Source: Cordia subcordata
Taxonomy: Eukaryota > Streptophyta > Magnoliopsida > Boraginales > Cordiaceae
Reading direction: 5' to 3'
DNA length: 64,000 nucleotides
Assembly (NCBI GenBank): GCA_028554755.1
Contig: JAPTOF010000007.1
Location: 16,229,001-16,293,000 of the forward strand
In this document: positions 31,461 through 43,140 of the stretch, piece by piece
Layout of the letters: the number at the start of each line of letters is the position of its first letter
Numbering within the stretch: position 1 is the first letter of the stretch
Position numbers and translations under genes: made by a program
The notes under the pieces: model-generated
Seen by the model: the letters and a program-made list of their open reading frames with translations, nothing else
Database searches by the model: none
Told to the model about the DNA's origin: nothing

Positions 31461-33410
31461 ACATTTGTGTTTTTTATTATTAACCGTACTTAAAAATGTG
31501 ACGAAAGCGAAAAGCAAGCATTTTAACCGACCAACGTTGTCCTGATCTCTGTTTCTTTGCTTTTTGTCTTCCCCTGTTTCTGCTGTAAATGGAAAGCTTA
31601 GATGCCACAAATTTTCGTCGTAGTATAACCGATATGGGCGTGTGTACCATAAGTATGTAGACATGAAAGGGATGGATGACTTAGCATGCTATCCGGGTCG
31701 TTTTTCAAAATTTGTCTCCAAAATTAAAAAAAAAAAAAAAAAAAAAAACTAAAGAAGCTTGCTTTTTTTAAAATTTTTTTTATCTAAGTAGTGATTTTAT
31801 TTTATTTTTTCCCCTTTAAGTAACGATTGTATCGGCCCATATAAATATGGGCCAACACATAAGGGTAACGAGGGCCTAGGCCGACCTGGTCCAAAATGGT
31901 CCTAGCCCACATACATATTGAAGCCAACTCCAGCAGATTCAGAAAGAAATCGATTGTGGGGGATAGCTCCCCAAGATCACGTGATTGATTGAGGAAATCA
32001 TGTGATTGCATTCGAATAAGGAATAGGTCTACTATGTAGACAGTGAGAGCTTATTTTTCATAAAAGAAGTCTAAGGTTCGTTCTAAGGGGAGCCTGGATC
32101 TTAATTTTAGATTTTACCTTCTACAGTGATTTTATTTCTCGACGCAATCAAAGTTATAAGCGAAATCAAAAAGGACGTAATCTAGCCAAGTTTGGAATTA
32201 GGTTCCACCCATTGCAAAATGCCCTGTTAATAAAAGAATATTTGAGAATATGAATTTATTCATAAAGTTATCACACGAACTTGCACACGAACAAGCGCAA
32301 TATTTTGGTTATGTTGAGCATGGTGGGATGAATTGGAGCAAAAATGGAATAGACGACATTAGACAGGAATGTGATTGGAACTATAAGTGATTACTTGTTT
32401 TAGAAAAATTTAAGTTACTGAAGAGTGTAATTTCTTCAACAAATCACTTATGTGAACGAGATTTTTTTTTTTTTTTTACCCATGCATGTGATAAACGGAG
32501 AATAATGGCAAGACTCACTCAAAATTCAAAAATTATTTTCGTAAGAAAGAATGAAACCATATCAGTTACTACTAAAATTTGGAAGGATTAGAGTGTGCGT
32601 ATTAAACCCTGTGCATTACATAGGGTGTGAAAAAAATATTCCACTTATAAATAAAATATATGTGTATCTATATAATTTTGAAATTATTTGTCAATTTATT
32701 GAAGAAATATATCCTTTTAATCTAAAGATTAATGCATAATGTCAATCATTTTTAATGAAGAAGATAATTTGTCAATCTGATTTTTTAGTTAGGACTCTTT
32801 AGTTTGAATGTTTTCTAGTTTGGAATACTTTTTGGGAAATCTTTTTGTAGATATTTTTTATATGAATTATCATAAGTTGATGCGTGGAGTGTTTAGTTTC
32901 TTTTTAAATTCTTTGGCATGTTAAACATTATTGGTGTAATATATTGGATATATATCATCTCTAATTATTTACACTAATTATTTACACGTAAAAAATAACA
33001 AGTAGTGTTTTTGAGAAGCCAATCATATAAATCAAACAAAAAAAAAAAGAGGACAAAAGCACAAAGCATGACACGTGGCAGCATAGAAATGATTCTAGTC
33101 TTTTGGCAGCTAAATTAGTAGATAGAAATGATTCTAGTCTTTGAATTCTGACACGTGGCTAAGATCATTCCAATCTAATGGCTAATATGATCTTCTAGAC
33201 TAGTCTATCCTAATCATGGAATATTTACAATCAATTATAATCAATAATCCCTCAATCAAGGGGATTGACTTTCTTTCAAATTCTTTGTCATATCCACCCT
33301 ATCTAGTGAATCTTCTAGATCATCCCCCGGAAAGAAAGTGTCATGCATGCATCCGTACAAGTTTTATCATCCTTGCCATGCATGCGCGCACACACACACA
33401 CATAAAAGAT
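31461..33410. other. Intergenic sequence, no gene seen
   Basis: Contains a 23-bp A-run (31726-31748), a GC-richer stretch at 31830-31990 with GGCCCATATAAATATGGGCC (a palindrome spanning a TATA-like core), and a roughly 22-bp direct repeat AGAAATGATTCTAGTCTTT (near 33085 and 33123). None is assignable to a gene. Confidence 0.45.
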
Positions 33411-33667
33411 ATGAAATAAACCTATTGAAGTTGACAAATGATTTTTATCGTAAGTATTAATTGATTGATCATTTAATATCTCAATTAAAGTTAATAAAAT
33501 ATATTCATAAAGATAAGAAATAATAGAAAGTAAAATAATAAATAAAAAAATTATACTATGTAAGCGCTAACATGGCACTTTTACAATGGTGCTAACGTGG
33601 CACTCTCACAATGTTAAAAAAAAGTAGAACTTTTATGTAGAACTTTTATGTATAATATAAATAGATA
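33411..33667 (-). repeat. Partial copy of the Helitron-like tandem unit
   Basis: This segment matches the tail of the downstream unit at 35490-35720. Shared blocks include ATTAATTGATTGA, ATATTCATAAAGATAAGAAA and CATG(G)CACTCTCACAATG. It is a third, truncated copy at the left edge of the array. Confidence 0.55.
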
Positions 33668-34815
33668 CTAGTGCACTTTTATCCATGCTTTACATAGATT
33701 TATCTTTTAGTAGTAAATATTAAATTAAGAAAATTTATTTATTTTTAATAGTAGATGATAAATTTAGTCATGAATATTCTATGCTCTGCACAGGATTTTT
33801 TTAATAATAAATATTAAATTTACTCAAGTTTAATCTTTGGAATTCACAACCAAAAAAAAATACTTTAAGGTTTTTAAGTATTAGTTAATTAGTACTTAAA
33901 TTTCTAAACTGAAGCTAATAATTATACCCATAACGGATAAGAAATGAACCTCATGAAATTCACAAATGAATATTATTTTTAAAAATAAATTAATTGACAA
34001 TTAAATTTCTAAGTTAAAATCTAAGAATATATATCCATAATAGATGATATGAAATTTCTAAACTAAAGATAACAATATATATCCATAATAGATAAGACAT
34101 GAACCTTTTGAAATTCATGAATGAATATTATTTTTAAAAATTAATTAATTGACAATTAAATTTCTAAGTTAAAACTAAGAATATATATCCATAATAGATA
34201 ATATGTGAACCTTTTGGAATTCACAAATGAATTATACTTTAAGTATCAATTGATTGATATTTAATTTGTTAATAAAACTAAAAATTTAATTATATTCATA
34301 AAGATAAAAATAATAAAAATAAAATACATAATAGATGATAAATTATTGTATAAGCTAATAATAAAATGACAATGGCCATATAAGCATTGACATTACAATT
34401 TCATAATGCTCAAAAAGGTATTTTTAGTAGTAACTTTAACTTACTCAGATTTAAACTTTTAAAGCTCACAAATGAATATTATTTTAAGAATTAATTAATT
34501 GGAAATTAAGTTTCTACTATTAATAATATATATACATAATAGATAAGAGATAAACATTTTGAAATTCACAAATGAATTTTATCTTAAGCATTAATTGATT
34601 GACCATTTAATATTTATATTCATAAATATAAGAAATAATAGAAAGTAAAATAATAAAAAAATAAAATAACCATGCCATGTAAGCATTGATATGACACTCT
34701 CATAATGCTTTAAAAAGTATAATTTTTATACATAGTAGTATATAGATTCTAAAAGAGAAACGAAATGTGCCATGTGTTAGCTTATTGTGATTCATATAAA
34801 AAAATATATTATAAA
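33668..34815 (-). mobile_element. Minus-strand Helitron-like unit X (about 1.15 kb)
   Basis: On the minus strand it ends GATAAAAGTGCA then CTAG (33668-33671) followed by T. Its 5' end abuts unit Y. Internally, TTCACAAATGAATATTATTTT and CCATAATAGATAAGA-type phrases recur about every 115 bp. No Rep/helicase. Nearly the whole unit is repeated in unit Y. Confidence 0.5.
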
Positions 34816-35785
34816 CTAGTGCACTTTTATTCATATTTTGCATGAATTTATTTTTAATAATAAATATTAAATAAAGTTAAATTTATTCATTTTTAATAGC
34901 AAATGCGAAATTTAGTCATGAATGGTCTAAGCTTTGCACGAATTTTGTTTAAATAATAATTGTTAAATTTATTCAAATTTAATCTTTTGAATTCACAAAT
35001 GAAAATTAATTTAAAGGCTTTTAATTATTAATTAATTAGTAATTAAATATCTAAATTAAAGCTAATAACATATATCCACAATGAATAAGAAATTAACATT
35101 TTAAAATTCACGAATGAATATTATTTTTAAAAATTAATTTTTAATTAAATTTCTAAATTAAAACTAAGAATATATATCCATAATAGATAATAAGAGAATC
35201 TTTTGGGATTCACAAATGAATTATATTTTAAAAATTAATTGATTTATTATTTAATTTGTCAATTAGAATTAATAATTTAAATAAATCCATAAATAAAAAA
35301 ATATTGTATAAGTTAATAATAAAATAACTACTGCTATATAATCACTGACATGACACTCTCATAGTAATCAAAAACTATTTTTTAATAGTAATGTTAAATT
35401 TTACTCAGATTTAATCTTTTAAAGCTCACAAATGAATATTGTTTTAAAAATTAATTGATTGGAAATTAAATGTCTAATACTAATAATATATATGAAATAA
35501 ACCTATTAAAGTTCACAAATAAATTTTATCTTAAGTATTAATTGATTAACCATTTAATATCTCAATTAAAACTAATAATGTATATTCATAAAGATAAGAA
35601 ATAATATAAAGTAAAGTGATAAATAAAAATAACCATGTCATGTAAGCGCTAATATGACACTCACACAATGGATTTGACATGGTACTTTTGCAATGCTAAA
35701 AAAAGTATAACTTTTATATATAGTATAGAAGAGAAACCAAATGTGCCATGTGTTAGCTTGTGATGATTCGTATAAAAAATGACTA
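34816..35785 (-). mobile_element. Minus-strand Helitron-like unit Y (about 0.97 kb)
   Basis: The same minus-strand ending as unit X, GAATAAAAGTGCA then CTAG (34816-34819) before T. An ATTCAT...ATGAAT stem lies just upstream. It ends near AAATGTGCCATGTGTTAGCT, a phrase also found at the end of unit X (near 34765). Confidence 0.5.
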
Positions 35786-36139
35786 AAAAGAAAGATTTCT
35801 CAAAAAGTCCAAACTAAAAAATTCAAACTGAAAAATCCAAACTAAAGAAACTTAAACTAAAATATCCAAACCCAAAACAAAAAGAAAAAACAAATACGGG
35901 GGATTTCTTAGTTTTGGACTCCCACTAAAATTCTATAAACTTTGAAATAATTTAAATATAATTTCATCTCAATAACTTGCTCAAACTCATCTAAATATCA
36001 TACAAGTGCGTCTCTTAAATACCTTATAGTTATATATATACACTTTAAAACTTCATCAAAGATGGTGTCTTTTATAATTTGGTCATTGGTGCACAATCTC
36101 ATCGTCACGTTTTCGCAAAATTTAGGTGAACGGTAAGAA

Positions 36140-36437
36140 GTCGAGATGGCAACTGGGCCTAGGCTGGCCTAGCCCACCGTGGGCCTAGCCCGGCCCAGCC
36201 CACCGCGGGCTTAACCTAGGGCGGCCCGCATGCTAAATAGATGGGCTTGGGCCGGGCTGGGTTTAGTATAAATGGGCTGGGTTAGGGATATTTAGGCCCG
36301 GTGGCCCAGCCCGGCCTAACCCACGACCTACCCTGGCCCAGCCTGCGAACCCAGCCCGCCCAATCCAAAACCACAACCTAGCTTGGCCCAGCTCATGACG
36401 CACATGGGCTTAATGGTTGTATTTCTATTTTAGCCTT

Positions 36438-36440
<3 letters not shown>
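36140..36440. repeat. GC-rich GGGCC(T)AGCCC repeat tract
   Basis: Many tandem GGGCCTAGCCC, CCAGCCCACC and GGCCCGG units in an otherwise AT-rich area. Low complexity and self-complementary. It encodes no protein I recognise. Confidence 0.75.

Positions 36441-36476
<36 letters not shown>
36440..36476. repeat. (AT)n microsatellite
   Basis: A pure AT run of about 18 units. Confidence 0.95.
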
Positions 36477-36478
<2 letters not shown>

Positions 36479-37225
36479 TGGGATAAGACTGCAAAATTGT
36501 TAGCAGTCTGCGAACATTATGTATTCCTTAAGCTTAGGCTATGTTTTAACCAGTCCATACGAGCTAATGGAAAATATTTTACAATACTATATGGCTCAGT
36601 TTCTTATTAAATCCAAGTCAATTGACATAGCCCACAAGCACGCTATAATAATTTTAAATCGGCATTAAATGGGCCAAAGCATGACTTATAGATCTTAATC
36701 AGAATCTAGCTATATATTTCAACCATGACTACAAGTGGTTTTGTAAACATAGTTCTAATCTTAAGATACTATTAATGTTAGGGGAAGCAATTTGATAGTT
36801 ATCTCATGGGTCTAAAATGAACTAAGACATGCTTAATAATAATATACGGTATCACAATCCGTCAAAAACTCAACCTACCATTAGGTTGATAAAGACAAAC
36901 AATTAATAAAGTTAAAGTAAAAGAAAAGATTAGTAGTAGTAGCTTGGAAGTAGAAGAGCTGCCTGAAGACTTTATTGAAATGGAAATACACAAATGTGTT
37001 TACAAAAATATGAAAAAAGGAAAACTTAAAAGAAACTCTCCAAGACTTTTCCTAAAACTCTCTACTTCAATCACTACAGAAGACTTCTTTTATAGACAAA
37101 TTTTTGGAGTCCACGGAACTCAAAATACAATTCAATACACCTTTCTCTAGATTACAACTATTTTGCATCCGAAGAGTATTTACATGTACATGCTGATTAC
37201 AACAAAATCTTACAAGATTCTTGCA
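36477..37225. other. Sequence next to the pararetrovirus cluster, no gene seen
   Basis: No domain recognised. The part from about 36940 may be non-coding sequence of the viral segment that ends near 37400, but I cannot place it. Confidence 0.4.
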
Positions 37226-37228
37226 TTT

Positions 37229-37366
37229 CTTGGAAAAGGCTATTTGTCCATGGCATTTTGCAAACTCCATAAAGTTGCTCTATTAAAATATGCAATCCTT
37301 GGGAAAGGCTATTTGTCCTTAGCATTTTGCAAATTCCATAAAGTTACTCTATTAAAATATTCATGG
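37229..37366. repeat. 69-bp tandem duplication
   Basis: Two adjacent copies (37229-37297 and 37298-37366), each beginning CTTGG(A/G)AAAGGCTATTTG and continuing through CATAAAGTT(G/A)CTCTATTA, with only a few differences. Confidence 0.9.
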
Positions 37367-37399
37367 TTTTGTCTTTATTCAATTCTTCTGTTTAGTGGT

Positions 37400-40300
37400 T
37401 TTGGGACAATTGTCCTCTTTTTTCACTTTTAATTGTAATGGTCCTTTTAATGCATCTTTCATCGATTCCAACACATCTTTAATAGTATAACATCCTTCTG
37501 GTTCTTGTGATTCTCCCGCCAAGCACAAGTACTTATTTTCTTGTTGTTGATTGTCAATTGATATTTTTGATGCTTAAGGTGATTCTTCGATTTTAACAAA
37601 TTGAATCATTTCTTGTTTAATTTGTTGCATATAAGCAACCATAATCTTCTTTTGGGATATGTTAGGATTTTTTCCGTGCAGCTGGTCTGCAAATTGCTTC
37701 AATGGAGACTGTATTTGAGTAATGATCCTTTTCCCTTTTGCTTCTCCTTTATATTTCAGAAGAGCCTTGTCAATTTGACAAATTTGATCTTATGAGTAAT
37801 ATTCTCTTATGGCTGGATCCTATTGAACCATTTTTTGCCAAAATTTCATGAAGAATGTCTTTTTGAGACAAGGAAGATGTTGTTGGATATGTCCCACCTC
37901 CAGTATTCATTTGACTATCCACGGTATTGAGATTTCTATAAAGAAATACATTGAAGCAGATTCTTTAACATATTGTTGATTTTCCTCAAGATTTATAACT
38001 CTCAGTGAATAATTCAACTATTCTGCATAAAATCCTTTAAATGGCTCAAGAAGAACTGTTGGGTTTGGACCAAAATAATTCCACCATACTAGGAACTATG
38101 TTGGTATCTCTTTTTTTAGTATTTCATTGGAAATTTTTATAAACCATGAGTGTTTCCTATTCTCATTTTCAAAATAGAAAACTTTGATAAATGTTTCCAC
38201 ATAATCCCAATAAGTAAATTGCATGAGATTCTTCGAATTTGGAGGAAAGAATTCTTTAAGTTTTAGGGTTGATAAACCCCATTCTTCAGCATTAATAATA
38301 TTTTTAATAAAAATTATGCTATAAGCCAAGTCTTTGGCTGTTATCGCAGCCCTTTCATTTTTGCGAAAATGTTCAAATTCTGCTGCATCTAGTTTAATCA
38401 ATATATTCTCATAATGCTACATTGCTTTATATGATAAGGCAGGAAATGCAAAGTCATCAGATATTTCTGCATGAGTAACCAAGGATCATTTTGGTATTTC
38501 AAATCCTTTTGTTATGAATACAAGATTATTTTGCTATTGTGACTCTTGTGAATATAATAAGGTATCATCCTACTTTGTATTGAGCATAGTAGCATAAGAG
38601 GTTTTATTCCTTTCTTCTACTTCATTTTCTTCTTCTTCCCCACTCATTTTGACAACCTTTTGATAAAAAGGAGATTCAATTGGTGGTAAATGAATTATTA
38701 ATTTTTGAGCTCAAAGTACATTTCTTCAATGTTGGGCATGTTCAATTGCCTGTATCATTACTTTACTAGTAGCTTGGTTTTCATTGGAATGTGAGGGCAT
38801 TTCCCTTTTCCTTTTCCTTGGGCTTTTCCACATCCTCTGTCAAAGGGATGCATTCTATAAATATTCACGTGTAAGGAAATCAAGGAAATGATTATTATCT
38901 CCTTTAATATATTGTATTTCAAAATCAAAAAGGGCCAAATGAGCTTGCCATCTTGTAAACATTTGTTTTTAAACATTAATTTAAAAATCTTTATTAAACA
39001 TAAATTTTGTAGCTTGACAATTAGTTTTTATTAGGAACTTTTGATTATATAAATCATCCTGAAATTTTAGAACACATTTAATAATAGCCAGGATTTCCTT
39101 AGCTACAGTAGCATAATTACGCTGACACTTATTCCACTTCTCGAGTGAAATCTGACAAGGTATTCTTGTTTTGAGGTAGAGTGAATCTGTTTAAAAATAC
39201 TACCAAATTCAATATCAGAAGCATTAGTCTTAATAATTTTTTCCCAACTAGGATTAGCAAGCATTAAACATGGTAACTTTTGGACCTTAGACTTAATTTT
39301 TCTTACTACCTTAGTATGTTTATGTCTATTTGCCCGGAGATTTTTTTAGCCTATCATATAGATGGCTATAACCGAAGCAAGATTTTTATAATAAGGTGAA
39401 ATATAATTTAGGCTTCCTGGAAACCTTTGTAATTGGGTTTTATCAAGTATAATATATGAAAATTTAGAAACAAATTCAATACTTCTATTAATTGGAACAA
39501 TTTGTCCATCTTCAATATTATTGCCTAAAAATCTCATTTTTGTTGCAAAAGTAGCATTTTTGGCCTAGATATGACTAACCCATTTTGAATTATTATTTTA
39601 TTTAATATTATTTTGAATTATTATTTTCTTTATTTTTCTTTCATCTATAAATTCGCTAAAAGGAATAAATATAATATTCACGATATGTTGGAATTCTGAG
39701 GGTGTATTTTTCAAACCAAATGACATAACATTCCATTCAAAATTTCCTATTGGGACTGTAAAAGCAATCTTATATCTATCTACTTTAGAAACTTGGATTT
39801 GCCAATATCCTGATTTTAAATCAAATTTAGAAAAGATTGAAGCATTATGCACTCTATCCAAAATCCTTTTTATTGGGAATTGAATGTCTTATCCATTTTA
39901 ATACTTTATTTAGAGGTTTATAGTTAATAACTAATGTAGGAATGCCTCGTTACTATTTTGCATGCTTATTAACATAGAATCTAGTATCGCTCCATGAAGA
40001 GTGTGATTTCTTTATAAGGCGTTTTTCTAAACGAGAAGCTATTTCCTTTTTACATAGTTCCAAATATTCTAAATTCATTTGACATGGTCTTGCCTAAATG
40101 GAAATTTGTTTTTCATTAAAATCTTCTTCATAAGGTAAAGAAATAATATGCTTTTTTCTGTTCTAGAAAGCACTTGGACGATCATTACAAATTTGTATGG
40201 AAAATTGATTTATTATTATTTTTATTTGTGCTTGTAATTTGGGGTTACTTATTTTTTCTTCGATGGCCAAAATACAAATTTCTTGTTTTAAAAAATTTAA

Positions 40301-42362
40301 CTAATTATTTTTTGCTTTGATTAAATTAGTTATTTGATTTAGCACTCTAGTAACAGGATCAACAATAGATTGCAATTTAACTTGCTATCCTTCAAATGTT
40401 CCTTTTATTCCTTTCTCAATAATTTTTTTTATTGGGAAATTTTGTTGGAAAAAAGGAGTTCCAAGAATAATTTGATTAGCCATATTTCTGACTAATACAA
40501 AGTTGGTTGGTATACAAACCTAGTCTTTGCATATATAAGCTTTTGGTAGTTTGTATACTATCTTCATCCTATCACCACTAGCTGAGTTAAGTGAGTGAGT
40601 AGTTTTCAAAATATTTTGTAGGAATTAATTCTTCTTGGATACAATTAAGATCTGCACCACTATCAACAAGTGCTATTAATTCTTGCTTTAATTCTCTTCC
40701 TCCTAAGAGAGTTACTTTAACAAGTCATTTTTGGAATGTTATCATTTCTAATTTTCCTTAAAAATTGTTTTGAGATTTGCTCTGTTATGACCTCTTTTCC
40801 TTTATTGAGGTCTTCAATTTCAAGTACCCTTTCTGTAAGGATTCTTATTTGATCTTGCAAGAAAATATTTTCTTGAGATAATATTTTAATTTCCTATTTC
40901 AAATTTTTTATTTTTGTTAAAAGGTCTTGAATTGAAACAGCAAAAAATTTATTTTGCTTTTCTTCGATTCTTTTTGGATTTCTGAGATACAATAAGGAGT
41001 ATAGTCCTTATTGTTTATAATAATTTTTTCTTCTTGTGGTACTTTCTTCTTGGACTAAGTCTAATATTTTACTTCTTATTTTAAAGTCTTTAACTATTTT
41101 CAATAATTCAGTGATATTGTCATTTGTCAAAACATTTAATAAGAGGTCTTGAAATTGGGCAAGAATTTTATAATAATTTCTTCTTCTTCATCTTGTATTT
41201 TATTGATACAAGCATTTCTTCAATCTCATTATCCAAAGAGGAAATTAAATCTTCTGTTTCCAGATTATGCAATTAACATAAAAGATCCAAATATTGGGAT
41301 GAATCTTCATAGGATTCATATGTATTGAGCATGATTTTTAACAAAGAATATTTTAATTCTTCACTTATATTTATTTCATTAATTTTCCTTTTTACTCTAC
41401 ATCAATTATAGTAATGTCCTATCTTTCTACATTTATAACATACAGGAAGTTTCCATTTTCCATTCTTTCTTCTTTTCTTTTTTCTCTCTTAATTCTTCTC
41501 CTAGCTATTCTTTTTTGGTTATCAGGAGATTTAAACTTATTTTTTTATAATTATTAAAGGTCTTATTACCTTTACATGTATAAGGTATATCAATTCCAAA
41601 TTGGCCACAAATTGTCGTAACTTTCTTTTCTTTGTTAGGCTTTGTTTTTTAATTTGTTGATTTAGTTTGATTTTATTAAAAAGAGCTAAACCTTCTTGGA
41701 CACATTTTCCAATTATTGTCCCATAACCGAGCATTTTATAATCTATTTGAATTTTTCCTTCTCTGGGAGTTCTTTAAACCCTTTCTGCAATAAACTGAGG
41801 AAGATCTTCAATAAATCTAGACTTCCATTGAGTTTGACTAGCCTTAGGTAGTTCCATTACTCTACTAAGAAACACATTCTTATACCATCTAAATGTGGTA
41901 AGCGTTGGGCACCTAAGGTTTTGCAAAAGTGTCCTAATATTTTCTACATTACTGGTGTATCTTCTAGTAAAGTGCTCACAAATGTTTAATGTCAGTGTAT
42001 AGATTGCATCTTGAATTAAGAATAATATGTCTTTCTTGTTTTAGGAGGACCATTTTCTTGTTTTAATTGTATTAAGAATGATATGTCTTTCTTGTTTATG
42101 TAAACAATTCTCCTATCACCCTCTTAGCTGTCCAATAAATTCGGGAAGTATCATAAGTGAAATAGTTTTATGACTATTGCCAGATTATTTACAAATAGTG
42201 GGTACATCATCATTATGTGTATGGTATTGTAAATTTTTTAGTCTATAATACCATCAATATTTCATTCATAAATGGTTTTCCCATCACAACAAGATTGTTC
42301 TGTAAAAGATTTTTCTATAAGAATATCTTGGGGAGTAGGTCTAGGATAATAATATTTCTTAC
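37400..42362 (-). pseudogene. Endogenous pararetrovirus segment A (Caulimoviridae-like), coat protein to polymerase C-terminus
   Basis: Minus-strand reading, in order. The coat protein starts near 42360 (KKYYYPRPTPQD) with its core at about 42060-41540. A CX2C zinc knuckle lies at 41396-41441 and has a stop before its last Cys. Protease with DSGAD is near 40645-40670. RT spans 40150-39300 (IFSKFDLKSGYWQIQ, WNVMSFGLKNTPSEFQ, DKTQLQRFPGSLNYI). The YxDD loop is not found where expected. RNase H remnant is 39290-38860, with TNASD and AHLALFDFEIQYIKGDNN. The C-terminal region is 38480-37400. Many stops and frameshifts make it dead. The domain order and RT wording fit a petuvirus- or florendovirus-like member. 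Confidence 0.85.
41396..41441 (-). other. Coat-protein zinc knuckle, broken (segment A)
   Basis: CYKCRKIGHYYN is followed by TGA and then Cys. The knuckle would bind RNA in the intact protein; here it is interrupted. Confidence 0.7.
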
Positions 42363-42390
42363 TAGCAGATTCTTCTACAATAATATTTGT

Positions 42391-42424
42391 ACATATACAT
42401 ACATACATACATACATACACACAC

Positions 42425-42492
<68 letters not shown>
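42391..42492. repeat. Compound ACAT/AC/AT microsatellite at the inverted junction
   Basis: Runs of ACAT, then AC, then AT. It sits between two inverted copies of the coat-protein start (42335-42360 and 42493-42515). Confidence 0.95.
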
Positions 42493-42495
<3 letters not shown>

Positions 42496-42519
42496 AAATA
42501 TTATCCTAGACCTACAATA

Positions 42520-43073
42520 TATATAGATATACATAAATATATCTGCAAGATATGTTCATATAGATATATCTATAACTTATTTTAGATATATAGATCTATA
42601 AGATATATTGACATAGATAATTTTATAACTTATATTTATAGATATATAAATAAACATATCTAAATATATTGATAAATATATCTATATAATATATAAATTT
42701 ATGTAGATATCTATATAAATATATAGATATATCTATATGACTATAACTTATATAGATACATAGGTTTACATCTATATAGATATATAAAGGCGTTTACAAA
42801 TATATAAATTGATATATCGATATAGATTAATATATCTATACCATGTGCAAGATATATAGATATTTATAAAGATATAGATAGATATATAGATGTAAATAAA
42901 TATAACTTATATTTATAAATATATAGACATATGGATCTACATAAGTATCCATATATATGCATAGGTTTATATATATAGATATTTATAAAGATATAGATAG
43001 ATATATAGAGTAATAAGTAAACAATGACATGATAAACAAAATGCGATGTATTTGAAAATAGACAATATAATTG
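42520..43073. repeat. TAGATATA-type AT-rich simple repeat
   Basis: Degenerate TATAGATATATA/TATATCTATA units throughout. No gene. Confidence 0.8.
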
Positions 43074-43139
43074 AAAAATAGAGAGTTTTGTTATCAAAAG
43101 AATACCTTTGTAAGATGGAGATGGTCTAACAATTCTTTG
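43074..43139. repeat. Inverted copy of the viral non-coding region (arm 1)
   Basis: Reverse complement of 45628-45694 with only a few differences (shared core AGAATACCTTTGTAAGATGG). It marks an inversion junction between viral segments. Confidence 0.85.
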
Positions 43140-43140
43140 A

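Noticed and set aside
31726..31748. A-run as a retroposon tail
   Set aside because: No retroposed sequence or target duplication beside it.
42217..42585. 122-codon ORF through the microsatellite
   Set aside because: Mostly His/Thr/Ile/Tyr codons from AC/AT repeats; only the short viral ends are real.
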